64,000 nt of DNA from Gymnopilus junonius. Its lineage: Eukaryota > Basidiomycota > Agaricomycetes > Agaricales > Galerinaceae. Location: NCBI GenBank assembly GCA_015501075.1, contig JADNYJ010000119.1, positions 1 to 64,000 of the forward strand, read 5' to 3'. Below are positions 11,473 through 23,356 of this stretch, piece after piece; the first letter of the stretch is position 1; each line of letters starts with the position of its first letter. The translations under genes and the position numbers were made by a program. The notes below the pieces were generated by a model. It ran no database searches. It was not told the DNA's origin and was given only the letters and a program-made list of their open reading frames with translations.

Positions 11473-11754
11473 TATGAAATATGTTGAGGATGGAAGTGGT
11501 TGGAGAAAGAGATTAGGGTTGCTGTTTATGTTTGTGGCTCTGGGCTGCGTCTCTCAGATCAACCGGGAATCACCCTAATTTAGGTCGTCAAATACGGATT
11601 ACTTCAGCAATCATCTTATCTCCTGGACTTTGCTTTGGCTGCGAATTCATTCTGTACTACGGATGATTGTATTCTATGTATAGTGCTACAGTGGTCTTAT
11701 GCATGCTCAATGAACAGAAAAAAGGAGAAAAAAGAGAACGAAAACGATCCACTA

Positions 11755-14700
11755 CTAGGTGTTATAACTGTCCCCGAACACCTCGTCAATAAACCGCTCA
11801 TAATCAAACACTGCTTCAGCAGTACTGGTATCGCCATTACTCCGCCCAGCCGCAGACCTAGGCATAGCTTCTCGGAGATAATCGATAGACACAGCAGGGA
11901 GATGAGCAAGGCGCAGGTCGAGCTCGGTGACAAAGGGCTGTGCATAGCATAACAACCGAGACAGTCAGGTCGCAGTCAGCTACTCCGACACAGCAGCGAG
12001 CGCATTGAGAAACGACTGCTTACCTTGTCCTTGGCGATGCCGCGGAAGGCTTCCCGCAGCTGGTCGGGCGAAGTCTGGTCCTCCGTGATCTCTACCTGTA
12101 ATTCAAAACAAAGGAATTCGTCAGCATCCAGTCAGTATCACACCTGACTCTCCCCACACAACATATCCCAAGCTTTGGAAAACCCACCAAAAGATTGATA
12201 AACGCCTCGAACGTCACAGCCCCGTACTCCTGCACGAGCTGATCGTAAATCAGATCCATATCCTCCTCCGAATACACGATCCCCAGACTCGCGAGGGCAG
12301 CAATCATCTCGGACAGATTGAGCGTGTTCGTCTCGTCCTTGTCAAAGTACCTAAACGTGCTCTCGAATTCTTCCAGCTGGGCGGGTGTCAGGTTCGTCAT
12401 ATTCCTGGAAACGATCTACGAAGAAGAATCGTGAGCAAATGGATGCACAACATCGATAAGATGGTCCAAGAAATGTTAGCACAGCTCCGCAAACAGGACA
12501 GGACAAAAGAAAGCAAAGAAACCCGGAACCCACCTGGTTATCAATAAACGTGATCTTCTTCCCAACAGCATGCACCAGCAGCTCCAGCTCAAATTCCAGA
12601 TCCTGGCATGTAAATATCGTATAATCATTCTCCTCCACATTCGCCGCCTCGCACTCCGCCTCGGCCTGTGCTACTGTTGATAACACCTCAGACAGCTGCG
12701 GGATGCGGGTTTGGATGTCCTGGACTTGCTTTTGCTGATCCTGCGAGTACGAAGGGGAAGATTAGGGAATTAGCAGGAACTGACAGTAGAGAAAGGGAAA
12801 GGAAAGAAAAACGGCAGGCTTCCACCAAAAAGGCGGAATTGGTTGTATGACATCACACTATTTGAAAAGAATGCTCGTTTCATCATCTCCTCGGGATGCA
12901 AGCATTTTCCAACGAGAGGAATGTCCTCCGAGAGTGAAGGTGGCAGCAGTCATCAAATCGAGCTGCCCCAAGCCACATTCATCTAGCAGCTCCACCAAAA
13001 AAAAAGAACATAAAAAAGGAAAGTGAGAGGGTCGCACCTCCAATGGACCCTCTATCGCCGTCAGCTCAACCGATATCTCATGTAGCTTCTGCTCAAACTC
13101 ATTGGCGAGCTTTGCAAACTTCTTCCTCAGCGACTCCTTAATTCTATCAAAAAAAAAAAAGAGTAATCAGCCTCCATCTCTCAAACACCCAAGCCACCAC
13201 CATCCAAAGCCAAACGCCACAGGAAAAAAAAAAGACACTCACACCCTAATCTGCGCATTAATCCCCCTACTCCTCTCAGCCTCCTTCTCCAACAACGCCT
13301 GCCACGCCCGATCCAAATCCGACAGCCCCAGCCCCTCGGGTGCTACATACTCTCTCAGCCCATATGTCTTGAGCTTGGTCTGCACATTCCCAAAAAGCGT
13401 CGCTACGTCCTGGCGCTCGGTGACCCACGTCCGCTTCGTGGTCTGCTTGTAGGTGGTGAAAGTGTTGGATTGCGATTTGGCGTCGGCGTAGGTCCCGTCG
13501 AAGGTCTGTGTGGACCACTGGTGTTGGATTGAGGTGAGGGCTTCGAGGAGCTAGGTAGGAAGGAAGTTGTTCAGAGTTAAAAGTTGATAACTTGGGAAAA
13601 AGGCGGGGAACACGTACTGCCCGCACGCGACGTTCGTAGTCGTTCCGGATGAGCCAAACAGACTGCATGAGCTCCGCAAACTTCTCGACACGCCTTGAGA
13701 CTGTCTCTTCCTGATCTGTCCACCACGACATGCATTAGATTTTGAACCCTCCATTCCTCACCCATCCAAAGGGGAAAAATACACTGCGACTCACCCATAG
13801 TCGAAAACGCATGAAAGAAACTGGCAATGTACGTCATCACACTGCGTTCATCAGGGTGCGCCGAGTCACAGAGATCTTCGACTTCGAGGAGTTGCTGGCG
13901 GACAAATGGTGTTGTTAGCAATGTAGTGATAATGGCAAGGCTGCCTCAATCCAGGGCTACTCACTGGGATGTTCAAGTGCTCCGCCGCGACTTGGAAAGC
14001 CAATCGTGTAATCCCGTGGCGATCAGTCTAGATAACGCGTTCTGGAGTCAACATACGGTCGTAAATGAATGAAACGGACTAACCTTGTCGAGCTTCTCAT
14101 AATCCAGCAGATCAGGACGGTGGCAATGTATCAAGGCACATCTACACGAAGAGCACACGGATACAGTCAGAACCTCCCAGTCGATTATAACAAGCAAAGT
14201 AAATAGAGCGCACGAACAAGGCAAGCCCATCAGACCAGCTATACGAAAAGTCCTGCACGTTCACATCCTTGTACGGCTCTGTCTTGCGCTGACACCACAG
14301 CAGGAGACCTTCTTTGGCTGAAAGACCTTCTTCGCTTTCAAAAAGGGAAATTTTAGAACACCCAACCAACAAAGGAGTAGCAGCGAGAAGTACCTGATGT
14401 CCGCAATCGTGAACCGCAGAATGAGCGTCCATATCATCCCAAGTATGAGTTTGAGATTGCCATCGATGATATCTGCAAGAAAGGCGAAAGTAATTTATGA
14501 GGCCAAGATGAAAGTGAATTTAGGAGGAAGAGCGGCGGGAGGGTAGCAACCGTACCTTCTGGCCCGATATTCGTCAGCTTCACTCCTCGGGAAGTGATGA
14601 ACTCCAGAGCCTTGTTCACATTCTCCGCCTTTTGTACGCGTATGCGCGGGTTCTTGTTGTATCTTCCAAGAGAGGTATCACCTATTCAATTTGATGGGAT

Positions 14701-15050
14701 GGTATGGGAATGAAAGGAACGGTGAAGTGAAAGGTGTCAATGGGTGTGTTAGAAGGTTCTGCTGTGACATACAGGCGACATAAAAGTACCCATAATTTCC
14801 TGTAAATCGTTGGATATTTGAATGAGAACAGACACTTTAAACGACAAGGGCATACCATTAGTTGAATAAGCCTCACGCCATCCGACAGGTCCTTCACAAG
14901 CGACGACATCGTTGGATATCCATGCGCTTCAAGCTTGGTATTCAGCCTGTCATAAATCCAACAAACAACGTCAGATTCCCTTGTTCCGATATCTGTTAGA
15001 TACTCAAGACGAAACCAAACGAACCACTTGCAGAACGTGCGCTCCTGCAT
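11755..15050 (-). CDS. Alpha-actinin (actin cross-linking protein)
   Basis: Cross-links actin filaments at the cytokinetic ring and cell cortex. The many exons encode, in order: two calponin-homology domains (MQERTFCKW joined to [85 protein letters not shown]), a helical spectrin-repeat-like middle (around 14.0-12.4 kb), and a C-terminal calmodulin-like EF-hand pair ([20 protein letters not shown], then [20 protein letters not shown]). The last residues [18 protein letters not shown] end at 11755. The first in-frame ATG is 15050; the frame stays open upstream, so another start exon is possible. Introns are short GT-AG. The loop DKDETN still has acidic residues; calcium binding is uncertain. 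Cofilin follows on the same strand. Confidence 0.92.
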
Positions 15051-16320
15051 ATCCCGAGAGCGAGTTTCTGGGGTATCCAGGCGGGAATCATAATGAAAGG
15101 AGAATGCAAAGGAAACAAGAGAGAGAAAAAGAAAAAAAGTCCGAAGAGGAGGGGAGAAGGAAACGAGGAGCGTAAGCTGGTCAACCTGTACTCGGGAGCA
15201 CTGCCGAGTTGCCAAGGATGGCCGCTTTTGTCAATTGTTTTCCGTCACATGATTTAAACGCGTCGTGTCGTGTCGTATAGGAGCAGACTCTGCCTGCTAT
15301 TGTCTACAGGCTGAAGGTAAAAATGAGAGTCAGCAAATTTAATGACCTAATGGTCGAGTGAACAGGCAGGTGTGGATGCAGCCCATTATGCAAGTGTATG
15401 CGTTCCCAATCTCCGTGTGATTCTGCAACAAACTTGGCAAGGGGTCTGTCCGTCAGCCGGGAACTTTTTGGAAATATTGCCAAGAGAATGAGTGCTTAAA
15501 TAAGGGCCATTTTCGCAAGGCACAGATCCTTAATTAACCTAAGCGCTCTGTACTTAGTAGAGATTTAAATATGAGCGCGCGCCTAATTCGAGTTATTTTG
15601 GTTAATTGTAAATGAGGTATTACGCTGTATCATTAATCGGTTGGTGCTCCTTTCTGAATCAGAGACTATAATCAATGCAGATCATGAGAGATACCAGAAG
15701 TTCATACACAGAAATTTTCCTTTATCAATCGCTGTTCCCACTTTTCTCAACCATGATCGTCTCGACATCGAAGTGGAGGCCTATGTACCTATAGTCAGGA
15801 AACCTTTCAGTGGATCTTCGAGTAATCACATTTCAGCATCTCGGCACAAAATGTTCATTGCTCAATTCTTGTCGTATCTGGCACCACATTAGCTTCTACA
15901 CAATCAAGCACAATTCAGCGCCCACTTCCATTTGTTCGTATCCAAAGTGAAAGGGTAGCAGCACCGGGTTCTACTAGTACTTAGATTCATCATCCCACAT
16001 AGGCCGTTCTCCGAAGCTTCGAGGCATGGATCCCATCTCAATTCAACGCGGATTGACCATCGATAAGATCATATGAACTCGGTTTCTAGATAGCACCGAT
16101 CCTTGCGAAAAGAGGTAGCAATAGAACCTCAACTGGTCAGGAACCGATGTCAAAGCCACAGACAAAGATGTTGTCAAATCTACAAATAGCCCACCCAGCT
16201 TATTTTTATCTCATGCACGTTCACGAGCTATGACCCACCCACTATACGACATCGTCGTCACCGTTCGACCAATGCTCCAACGCGTTATACTTACGATGGG
16301 GCCCAGGCAAACTCCAAATT
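15051..16320. other. Intergenic, no gene recognised
   Basis: Divergent region between alpha-actinin (-) and the first CipC-like gene (+). No coding signal recognised. Confidence 0.4.
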
Positions 16321-16348
16321 CCAATGGGACTGAGGGAGACTATATAAG
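16321..16348 (+). promoter_or_regulatory. CCAAT box and TATA box of CipC-like gene 1
   Basis: ccaat at 16321-16325 is followed by tatataag at 16341-16348, about 112 bp before the ATG at 16460. The spacing suits a core promoter of a regulated gene. Confidence 0.6.
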
Positions 16349-16459
16349 ACATCTGCATTGCTCATGTTTTGTCTCTCAAACATCCTTTCTCTTTTGCGAC
16401 ACTCATCACTTAATACTTTCGATTTTTGACTCACTACCTACCTCTATTCTTGATTCATC

Positions 16460-17083
16460 ATGGGTTGGTTCAGCGACGATTCTGATCAAGCTCAGGCTTA
16501 CAACCAAGTACGTCCTTAACTGACCTATCAACCTTCTGTTTTACCTGCGGTCTAATCATACGCTGCTTTCCTCTTCAAGGTCGTGAACGCTCCTCACAAA
16601 GCCGAGCTCTCGCACGAGCTCATCGCAGCAGCCGCTTCCTTCGAGGTAAACAGCAAACGTAACAAGGCACAACACGATGTCTAACGTTCCCGACTTCATT
16701 AGGCCGCGAAAGCATACGAGAAGCACGTAGCTACCAGTGGAGTTCCCGAGTCTCATGCTAAAGCAAAGGAATTCTTGTAAGCATTCATCAATTTACTCGT
16801 ACACTACTTTTCTAACCTGTATATATCTCACCAGGGCCGCTGCCGCTGGAGGTTTCATCGACAGACTCGTTGAAACCAAAGGAGTGTGTCATTTTTCTTC
16901 TTGCTTTTCATCACTACTCTAACTTTTCGCCCAACTTAGCTCGACTACGTCGACAGAGAGAGGGTTCAGCATTCTGGTTCGTCGAAGTTCTTTTTTTCAG
17001 CCTATTCTGACTGTGTTTCTCTGTCCACAGCCAGGAAGCAAGTGAATGACGTCATTACAGAGGATAACTACAATCGATTCTAA
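16460..17083 (+). CDS. CipC-like stress/antibiotic-response protein, copy 1
   Basis: Small soluble protein of the fungal CipC family (first seen as a concanamycin-induced protein in Aspergillus; biochemical role unknown). Six exons, 16460-16507, 16580-16645, 16703-16776, 16835-16883, 16940-16976 and 17031-17083, give 108 residues. It starts MGWFSDDSDQAQAYNQ, has the family core HKAELSHELIAAAASFEAAK and FIDRLVETKG, and ends DVITEDNYNRF. Exon lengths 48/66/74/49/37/53 are identical in all three copies, showing tandem duplication. It is intact, with a TATA box and CCAAT box upstream. Family members are often induced by stress or antagonists, which fits the strong core promoter. Confidence 0.9.
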
Positions 17084-17462
17084 ACACGAACGTTCGAACC
17101 TCTGTACTCTACAACGAAATGTTGTGTACTTTCCACTGTAAACATACAATGTAAACTCCATGGATTTGTAGCTACAAACGAATTTGTCTTCGTGGTAGAT
17201 CCTGAGTGTTCGCAGTTTCGATTAGATCAATGAGTCCCCTAACTTTCCATCACCCTCTTATCCATAAGCATTGACCACGACAGTAGATGTCGATTGTCCA
17301 CGTCGTACTTACACGTAGAAAAAAGATGGCGACACGACTCATCAAAAAGACCATAGAATGGCGCACGATTATCGAAACCAATTCCCCGAGGCCAGCTATA
17401 TGTAGCTCGTGATCATCACAATAGCATTGGCAAATCCAACCCTTCCATCCCAGGACCGTACA

Positions 17463-18283
17463 CATGTAGCAGGACCCCTGAAAGTACTCTGGAATGCCGT
17501 ATCCGAAAATGACCAAAATCGCCCGGTTTTTATCCGGACAGTTTTTCCAAATTTCTATCCGGATGGCGGCTCGGGCCTTGGGCTTGGTCAATTTCTATCC
17601 GGACCCAACCTACGGCCTATCAAAAATTGCTAGTTTTAAAAAAATTTCGGTCAAAAATCGCAAAAATCGCACTAGGGCCACTTCTAAGTACATTAGCTAT
17701 TCGTACTAGCATTAGTAGGATAGTAGAATACTGCTATGGAATGTTAAAATTGATACACGTACCTCAGAAGCATCCTACTCGTCATAACCCTCTGCGGGCG
17801 CCTTTTGTTTGAAGGCCTTCAATGCCTCTAAAACTTTCTTTCCGTTATCCTTCAGCTCTTTAAATAGCCTCCAGTCGTTGACGGATATCTAGGCCATATG
17901 GGCTGTGCGATAGAGATTCGAGAAGGGAGTCAATGTCGCATCGGACCGTCTCATAAAACTTCGAAGAGCGGAAAATTTAATGGATTCTATACAGTATAGT
18001 CATTTGCGAAAGTAAACACAACAGTGCTGTGATTTACAGGTTAGAATGTCGGGTACATCTACAAGTCTCTGAGTTCGATCCCTCAGTAACCCAAAATTTC
18101 ATCCGGATCCGCCTCGGGGCTCCCCCGCCAGGGTGATATCTATCCGGAATCCCGCCTCTGGGTTTTTGCCAGAAACTCGAAATTCCTATCCGGATAGCCC
18201 TATGGCATTCAAAAATTTTCTGCCAAAATCTATCCGGATCTGGTAACGGCATCTCAGAGTACTTTCAGGGGTCCTCATGTAGC
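17463..18283. mobile_element. hAT-type non-autonomous DNA element (MITE-like), 805 bp with 8-bp target duplication
   Basis: The element spans 17471-18275 and is flanked by the direct repeat catgtagc (17463-17470 and 18276-18283). Its ends are inverted repeats: aggacccctgaaagtactct at the left appears reverse-complemented at the right, with atgccgt matching further in. Inside each end the motif tatccgga recurs (about 17527, 17553 and 17597 at left; 18099, 18140, 18187 and 18230 at right), as subterminal transposase-binding sites do in hAT elements. No transposase ORF. It sits between CipC-like genes 1 and 2, ending 380 bp before the second start codon. Confidence 0.85.
18036..18081 (+). other. 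tRNA-like A box and B box inside the hAT-type element
   Basis: acaggttagaatg (18036-18048) resembles a Pol III A box and gagttcgatcc (18071-18081) a B box. A stem ctgag/ctcag encloses the B-box loop like a T-arm. Acceptor-stem pairing is poor, so this is a tRNA-derived relic and not a tRNA gene. Confidence 0.4.
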
Positions 18284-18569
18284 CCATAGACTCGTCGCAC
18301 ATTGCGTTCCAATGCTGACGAAATTAGACCCACCTCATCGCATCGGATCGCACAACGCACAGCATTCCATGGAGCAAAAGAATCAGGCAGAACCAATCCT
18401 ACATACCCTACTACGGTGAGTTATTTTTATCCACGCAACAGCCATTCGAAATTTCGAATTGCTGATCTGTTTTTAGAGAGAAAAAGGAACAACATGGGTA
18501 TGGATACGGAATGTCAACATTTGACCTGCCTGTTCGCTACCAATTTATAATGGGGCAACCCGCGAAAGG

Positions 18570-18577
18570 TATAAAAG
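18570..18577 (+). promoter_or_regulatory. TATA box of CipC-like gene 2
   Basis: tataaaag at 18570-18577, 78 bp before the ATG at 18655. Confidence 0.6.
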
Positions 18578-18654
18578 GTCGACTCCTTATCTGATCTTTC
18601 TCCCCCATCTCCTCTCTTACCACCACATCTCTTTCTACACGCTTTATCACTACA

Positions 18655-19297
18655 ATGGGTTGGCTCTCGGACTTTTCTGACAAGGAGGCTGCCTGGGAAC
18701 AGGTCAGTTTACTCTTCCCCCGATATTCTTCTCCTTTATCGGTGCTGATCACTGTCGATATCTCAGGTCAACGGTGCCGGACACAAGGCTGAGTTGTCCC
18801 ATGAGCTCATCGCCGCCGCCGCTTCCTACGAGGTAGGCTTCCTTTAATCCACTGTTCATCCCATTCATCTCTAAGTACCCATCTTCTTCACACAGGCCGC
18901 AAAAGCATACGAGAAGCACGTCTCTGCCAACGGTGCTCCTGACTCCCATGCTAAGGCCAAGGAGTTCTTGTAAGTTGTATCTACCTACACATGTTCTATT
19001 TTCAGATGGCTGATGACATGTTTTCAGGGCTGCCGCTGCTGGTGGATTCATCGACAGGCTCGTCGAGACTAAGGGGGTATGGCGATCTTCTTTCCTCTTC
19101 CGTTAGATAAACATCGCTCACCTTTCGATTCTTTTCAGCTCGACTTCGTCGACAAGGAGAAGGCCAAGCATGCTGGTAAGTTACTTCATTCTCACGATCT
19201 TTATAGGGTGGGTTCCTGATCATCGTTCTTTTGCTGCTGCACAGCCAAGACCCAGACCGAGGAAGTCATCACTGAGGAGACTTTCAAGCAATATTAA
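18655..19297 (+). CDS. CipC-like stress/antibiotic-response protein, copy 2
   Basis: Exons 18655-18702, 18767-18832, 18896-18969, 19028-19076, 19139-19175 and 19245-19297; 108 residues, same exon lengths and phases as its neighbours. It starts MGWLSDFSDKEAAWEQ, shares the core HKAELSHELIAAAASYEAAK, and ends EEVITEETFKQY. The N-terminus and the C-terminal dozen residues differ most from copies 1 and 3, so it is the most diverged of the three. Intact. The hAT-type element upstream may have altered its promoter region. Confidence 0.9.
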
Positions 19298-19953
19298 ATT
19301 TGTATTTGATCGTTGTCGAATAGCTTTATATATGTAACCGTGTAAACATAATGAATTTGTGAACTTTTGCGTAAGCATGTGCACGAAAATGAGACCAAAA
19401 AGAGTACAAAGTCCGCATGAACGAAGCACGGAAATAGGGGTTTGATTTTGATTGCAATACTTTCGGGAACGGCGGACTTGCCTTCCTGGTCAAATGCGCC
19501 TGGAATGGATTAGATGACGTCAGAGCACGTCAGGTGCCGTGGACAGCCATTTCGCAAATTGTCCGGCCATCTTTGCTGTGCAAAATACTATCACAAGTCG
19601 CATAGTCATCTTTCTCCCGCCTGCCTCCGCATTTTAGCATATTGCATCGGCGACATTCGACATCCGACAGAATCTTTCCACATGCACTTGGGAAAGCCAG
19701 AAAATGCCATTATGTATTACTCAAGTCGACTCAATAGACAAGAATACACCAGACCTAGGTAGATAACTTCCCAACTTCCAACTTCCCAGCGCTGTTTTCT
19801 AAACTGCGCAGTCGGCAGCGTCGCGATCTGTCGTTCGTGGCAACTGAATCGGATCTAACTATATTCTCTTCTCAATGTAAAGTTGTAAGCGAGCCTGGTC
19901 GATAATCCTTCGAAAACATCAACCTGGAGCTGATCTTGGCATAGCGGAAATAG

Positions 19954-19959
19954 TATAAA
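19954..19959 (+). promoter_or_regulatory. TATA box of CipC-like gene 3
   Basis: tataaa at 19954-19959, about 74 bp before the ATG at 20033. Confidence 0.55.
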
Positions 19960-20032
19960 GCCTAACTGGTGGCGCAACTCGATCCTTCATTCGCTCGCAC
20001 TTCTTTTCTTTCTATCCAAACAAATTTTCAAC

Positions 20033-20656
20033 ATGGGTTGGTTCAATGAAGACTCTGATCAATCTGCGGCTTACGGCCAAGTACGTCCTCCCTAACTAAG
20101 CAAGTAATTCATGGCCGACGTAGCTTACTGGCTTTTCGAACCAATTTCCAGGTCGTAAATGCCCCTCACAAGGCTGAGCTATCTCATGAGCTCATCGCCG
20201 CTGCCGCTTCCTACGAGGTCGGCAGTGTTTCTGAATCAGACGCCGCTCTTTCTGACGTTCGACTTGTATTAGGCTGCAAAAGCTTACGAGAAGCACGTCG
20301 CTACGAACGGTGCTCCCGACTCTCATGCCAAGGCAAAGGAACTGCTGTGAGTACAGGTCGTCTGCTGAGATTGGGTGTTGTCTTTAACTGACATTGCTTG
20401 TAGTGCTGGTTTCGCAGGCGTCTTCATTGACAGGATCGTCGAAACCAAGGGAGTAAGCATACCGTATTCTACTGTTTTCTATAGGTAATGTCTTCTGACT
20501 GATGAAAATTAGCTTGATTACGTTGACAAGAAGAAGGCTCAACGTCACGGTATGTTTTGTATTACATCAATCATTGTTCAATGTTCTCATTTTCGGTGAA
20601 TAGCCCATGACCAGGTCACGGAGGTCATCACAGAAGATACATACACGAATTATTGA
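20033..20656 (+). CDS. CipC-like stress/antibiotic-response protein, copy 3
   Basis: Exons 20033-20080, 20152-20217, 20273-20346, 20404-20452, 20513-20549 and 20604-20656; 108 residues. It starts MGWFNEDSDQSAAYGQ and ends TEVITEDTYTNY. In place of the Ala-rich AAAAGGFIDRL of the other copies it has AGFAGVFIDRI, a localised change in the fourth exon. Intact, same strand and gene structure as copies 1 and 2. Confidence 0.9.
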
Positions 20657-20995
20657 TGCATCGTTTGGAAGAAATTTGGAATCATACTTATTCGATGTAG
20701 CATGGGGTATTTCGTCTACCCGACGAATATGAAGAATGTAAATCCATACAAAGTTGTTCCTTAGTCGTATTTATATGGAGTTACACTTTCGTAAGAAAAT
20801 TGTTTGAGGCACGAGCGGGATCAAAAATCTCCATAGTTTAGTTCCAAAGCTGGGAAGCAAGAAAGAAAGTGAAGTATACTTCATGGTATTATACATAGAG
20901 TGCTAGCTTAATATTGCCGACTGATAGTAATTTCAATCCTTTGGACCAAAAGAACATTACTTGTTGCACAGATATGTCGAAAACGATGAGCTAGA

Positions 20996-21420
20996 TTACA
21001 TGGGTTGCTCCATTAACCTCAACCCCCCGGGTTCAGCATCGATTTGCAGGACCTCCGAGGTGTCAATGATAGCTGCAATGTTATTAACTCTTTCAAGATC
21101 GTCCTCATCTTTGTTGCTTCCAATGAAAACACAGGTCGCAACTGTCCCTTTGCCTTCTTTATAACGAACTACACCTTGACGCCTGGCTGCCCTGGGAAGC
21201 AAAGAGCATAGTCATCGCCATGCAAGGTCGATCCTGTTGTATTCTGGGAGGTCTTTGGAAAAGTAGAACCTATTTGCCCATTTTACATTATAATCCAGGA
21301 CAATTGGCCAACCAGAAACCATGAGCGGTACTCGTTCGGCTATGATAAATTATAATTACTACGCTTCCATAACTTTGGCGGTGGCAGCAGGACTAGTAGG
21401 CTTTCCTCAATTTCAGACAC
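20996..21420 (-). pseudogene. Small 'FGW' family protein, copy A (decayed)
   Basis: I name this unrecognised family after its FGW/SGW core. Readable on the minus strand: LLPPPKLWK, a frame break near 21330, ERVPLMVSGWPIVLDYN, WANRF, LPEYNRIDLAWR, a TGA near 21210, then VVRYKEGKGTVATCVFIGSN and VLQIDAEPG to the stop at 20996. It matches intact copy B line by line. One stop and one frameshift suggest loss of function, though the stop is the only firm evidence. Confidence 0.65.
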
Positions 21421-21730
21421 GGATGTTGGAGTTTCTGGAGAAGAACTATATACAAATGATCAGTACCTTTGAAGGAGTGATGGAAAAATTAAATCTGACA
21501 TAGGACTTTGAAGCTGAATGCAGGGACAAGAATTTGAATCGTCAATATTGGTTATGCACGTGTGGACAAGCGCTTGCGGAGTTCGAAAGCACCAGTTAGG
21601 CACGGGTATTAGATCGGCCGAAATGGCCTCTGTTCTCGTCATTGTGCTCTGCATGAACCAAATTTTCGGTGCAAGGTACGCTCCTGTTACAATCCAGTAT
21701 ATTTGACAAATGTGAACGGTGCACAATCTC

Positions 21731-23356
21731 ATGACGGACGATAGTAGCTTGGCAGAGCCAAGAGGCTGCAGGTTTTACGATAGTTTCAATCCTTGTCATC
21801 CCAGTGCCAAATGGAACGTTACATGTCCGATGACAAACGGTGAGCGCTGCATGTCGTGTACCAAGCTGAAGCAGCTTGAAGTGCAAATTGCTGCAGCCCA
21901 GAAGACATTAGACGACCTGGTGGAACAACATCGAGGAGTCCGAAGCCAGGTGAATCGCGCTCACGACCCCATCAGTTATCGTTTGCCGTCAGAAATCGCC
22001 TCATTGATATTCCAATTTTATCTACCTGCTGTGCCGCCCGACGGTATCTTGGCCATGAAGAAACAAGACCGTACTGCTCCCCTGGTGTTAGGAGCCGTAT
22101 GTCGCTATTGGAGGAAGATTGCATGGTCGACCCCACAGTTATGGTCCCTGCTTTCCATCCACGCTGGCAAGCTAGATAGCAGTATGCTTCTCGAACTCTC
22201 GCGTGAATGGCTGGATCGTTCATGTCTACTTCCGGTTTCGATTGGATTATACGTGTCCCCCTCAAGGGTCACTGATTTTGGACATCTGAAGTGGTTGGAC
22301 ATGGCCTACAGCCTTTGCGAGCTCGTCAATCAGCATTCAAATAGATGGCAAATGCTGGATATATCTGTCCCTGGTTCTCTTTTTCCTCGTTTTCGCGGCA
22401 CTTGGGACGAACACTCTCTTCTTCAGAGCCTCCGCCTTTCAAACACAGATCAAGCCCTTGGTGAAGAAAATTTTGATGTCCATGACCTGAAGCCAAGCCC
22501 TACCCAACTTGTATTGGATTATGTTTCTCTCAATGTAGTCGAAATCGAGTGGAATGCGCTCACTCATATCACAGTAGCCGGAATCGCGCCAGCTGACTGT
22601 TTATGGGTTATGGTGCACTGCCCATACTTGAGGTTCTGCAAATTCAAGATTGAGACGAAAGTTCCTGTTGGGAATGGAGACGTTATTGTGCACGATCAGC
22701 TGCGACAACTTATGCTCGACATCGAGGATCCTTCCGCCGTTTATTTCTTTCGTTCGATAGGATTCCCATCCCTGGAAAGCTTGGAGTTGCACTGCAGTCG
22801 ACTCTTCCCTGCAAATCATATATCAGTCATGTTCACCAATTCATCTCCTCGCCCACTAAAGAAATTTGCTATCAGAGCTATGGATATGGAACAAGACAAA
22901 TTAATATCCATTTTGCAGACGTTGCCTAGCCTTCAACACTTAGAGATCAATGTAATCAAAGATAAAGCGCCGTCACCGGATGCTTTGTTGCGCCTTCTGG
23001 GTGCGACATCCATTACCAATTTTCCTTCGCAAAATGTACCGGATTTCCTTCCTGCTCTCCGATATTTCGCCTACCACCGCCCAAATTCGTCTACGGGGTA
23101 TGTATGGTCGCTCGTTCCCCAAATTTTTGGTCGACTTTCCGATCTTGAAGACCCACGCAGGAGGCCTCTCAAAAAGGTTAGCTTACTATATGGTTGCTCT
23201 GAATCTGAGCCTCGGACGTACATTTCCAAGAAGTCACTCCCTCTGTATCTAGCCCTTCTTGACAAAGGACTGGATTTAACGATTTGCTTCGGAGAAGGAG
23301 GCTTGGACTTCGTTAGTCTATCTGCACATCACCAGGCTATGGGGAATCGGGCATAG
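21731..23356 (+). CDS. F-box / LRR-like protein (intact, single exon)
   Basis: 541 residues from the ATG at 21731. A Cys-bearing N-terminus (CMSCTKLKQLEVQIAAAQKT) and a short coiled coil (LDDLVEQHRGVRSQ) precede the F-box-like segment (YRLPSEIASLIFQFYLPA). Then come the family landmarks LGAVCRYWRKIAWSTPQLWS and LSREWLDRSCLLPVSI, and LRR-like repeats to the end (LISILQTLPSLQHLEINV). This order (coiled coil, F-box, CRxWRxIAxxTPxLW) is the common Agaricomycete F-box architecture. Probably an SCF adaptor. It is the only fully intact F-box gene here and has no intron. Confidence 0.85.
   Translation: MTDDSSLAEPRGCRFYDSFNPCHPSAKWNVTCPMTNGERCMSCTKLKQLEVQIAAAQKTLDDLVEQHRGVRSQVNRAHDPISYRLPSEIASLIFQFYLPAVPPDGILAMKKQDRTAPLVLGAVCRYWRKIAWSTPQLWSLLSIHAGKLDSSMLLELSREWLDRSCLLPVSIGLYVSPSRVTDFGHLKWLDMAYSLCELVNQHSNRWQMLDISVPGSLFPRFRGTWDEHSLLQSLRLSNTDQALGEENFDVHDLKPSPTQLVLDYVSLNVVEIEWNALTHITVAGIAPADCLWVMVHCPYLRFCKFKIETKVPVGNGDVIVHDQLRQLMLDIEDPSAVYFFRSIGFPSLESLELHCSRLFPANHISVMFTNSSPRPLKKFAIRAMDMEQDKLISILQTLPSLQHLEINVIKDKAPSPDALLRLLGATSITNFPSQNVPDFLPALRYFAYHRPNSSTGYVWSLVPQIFGRLSDLEDPRRRPLKKVSLLYGCSESEPRTYISKKSLPLYLALLDKGLDLTICFGEGGLDFVSLSAHHQAMGNRA

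Noticed and set aside
18001..18095. A functional tRNA gene
   Set aside because: A and B boxes are present, but the acceptor stem hardly pairs and no clear anticodon arm forms.
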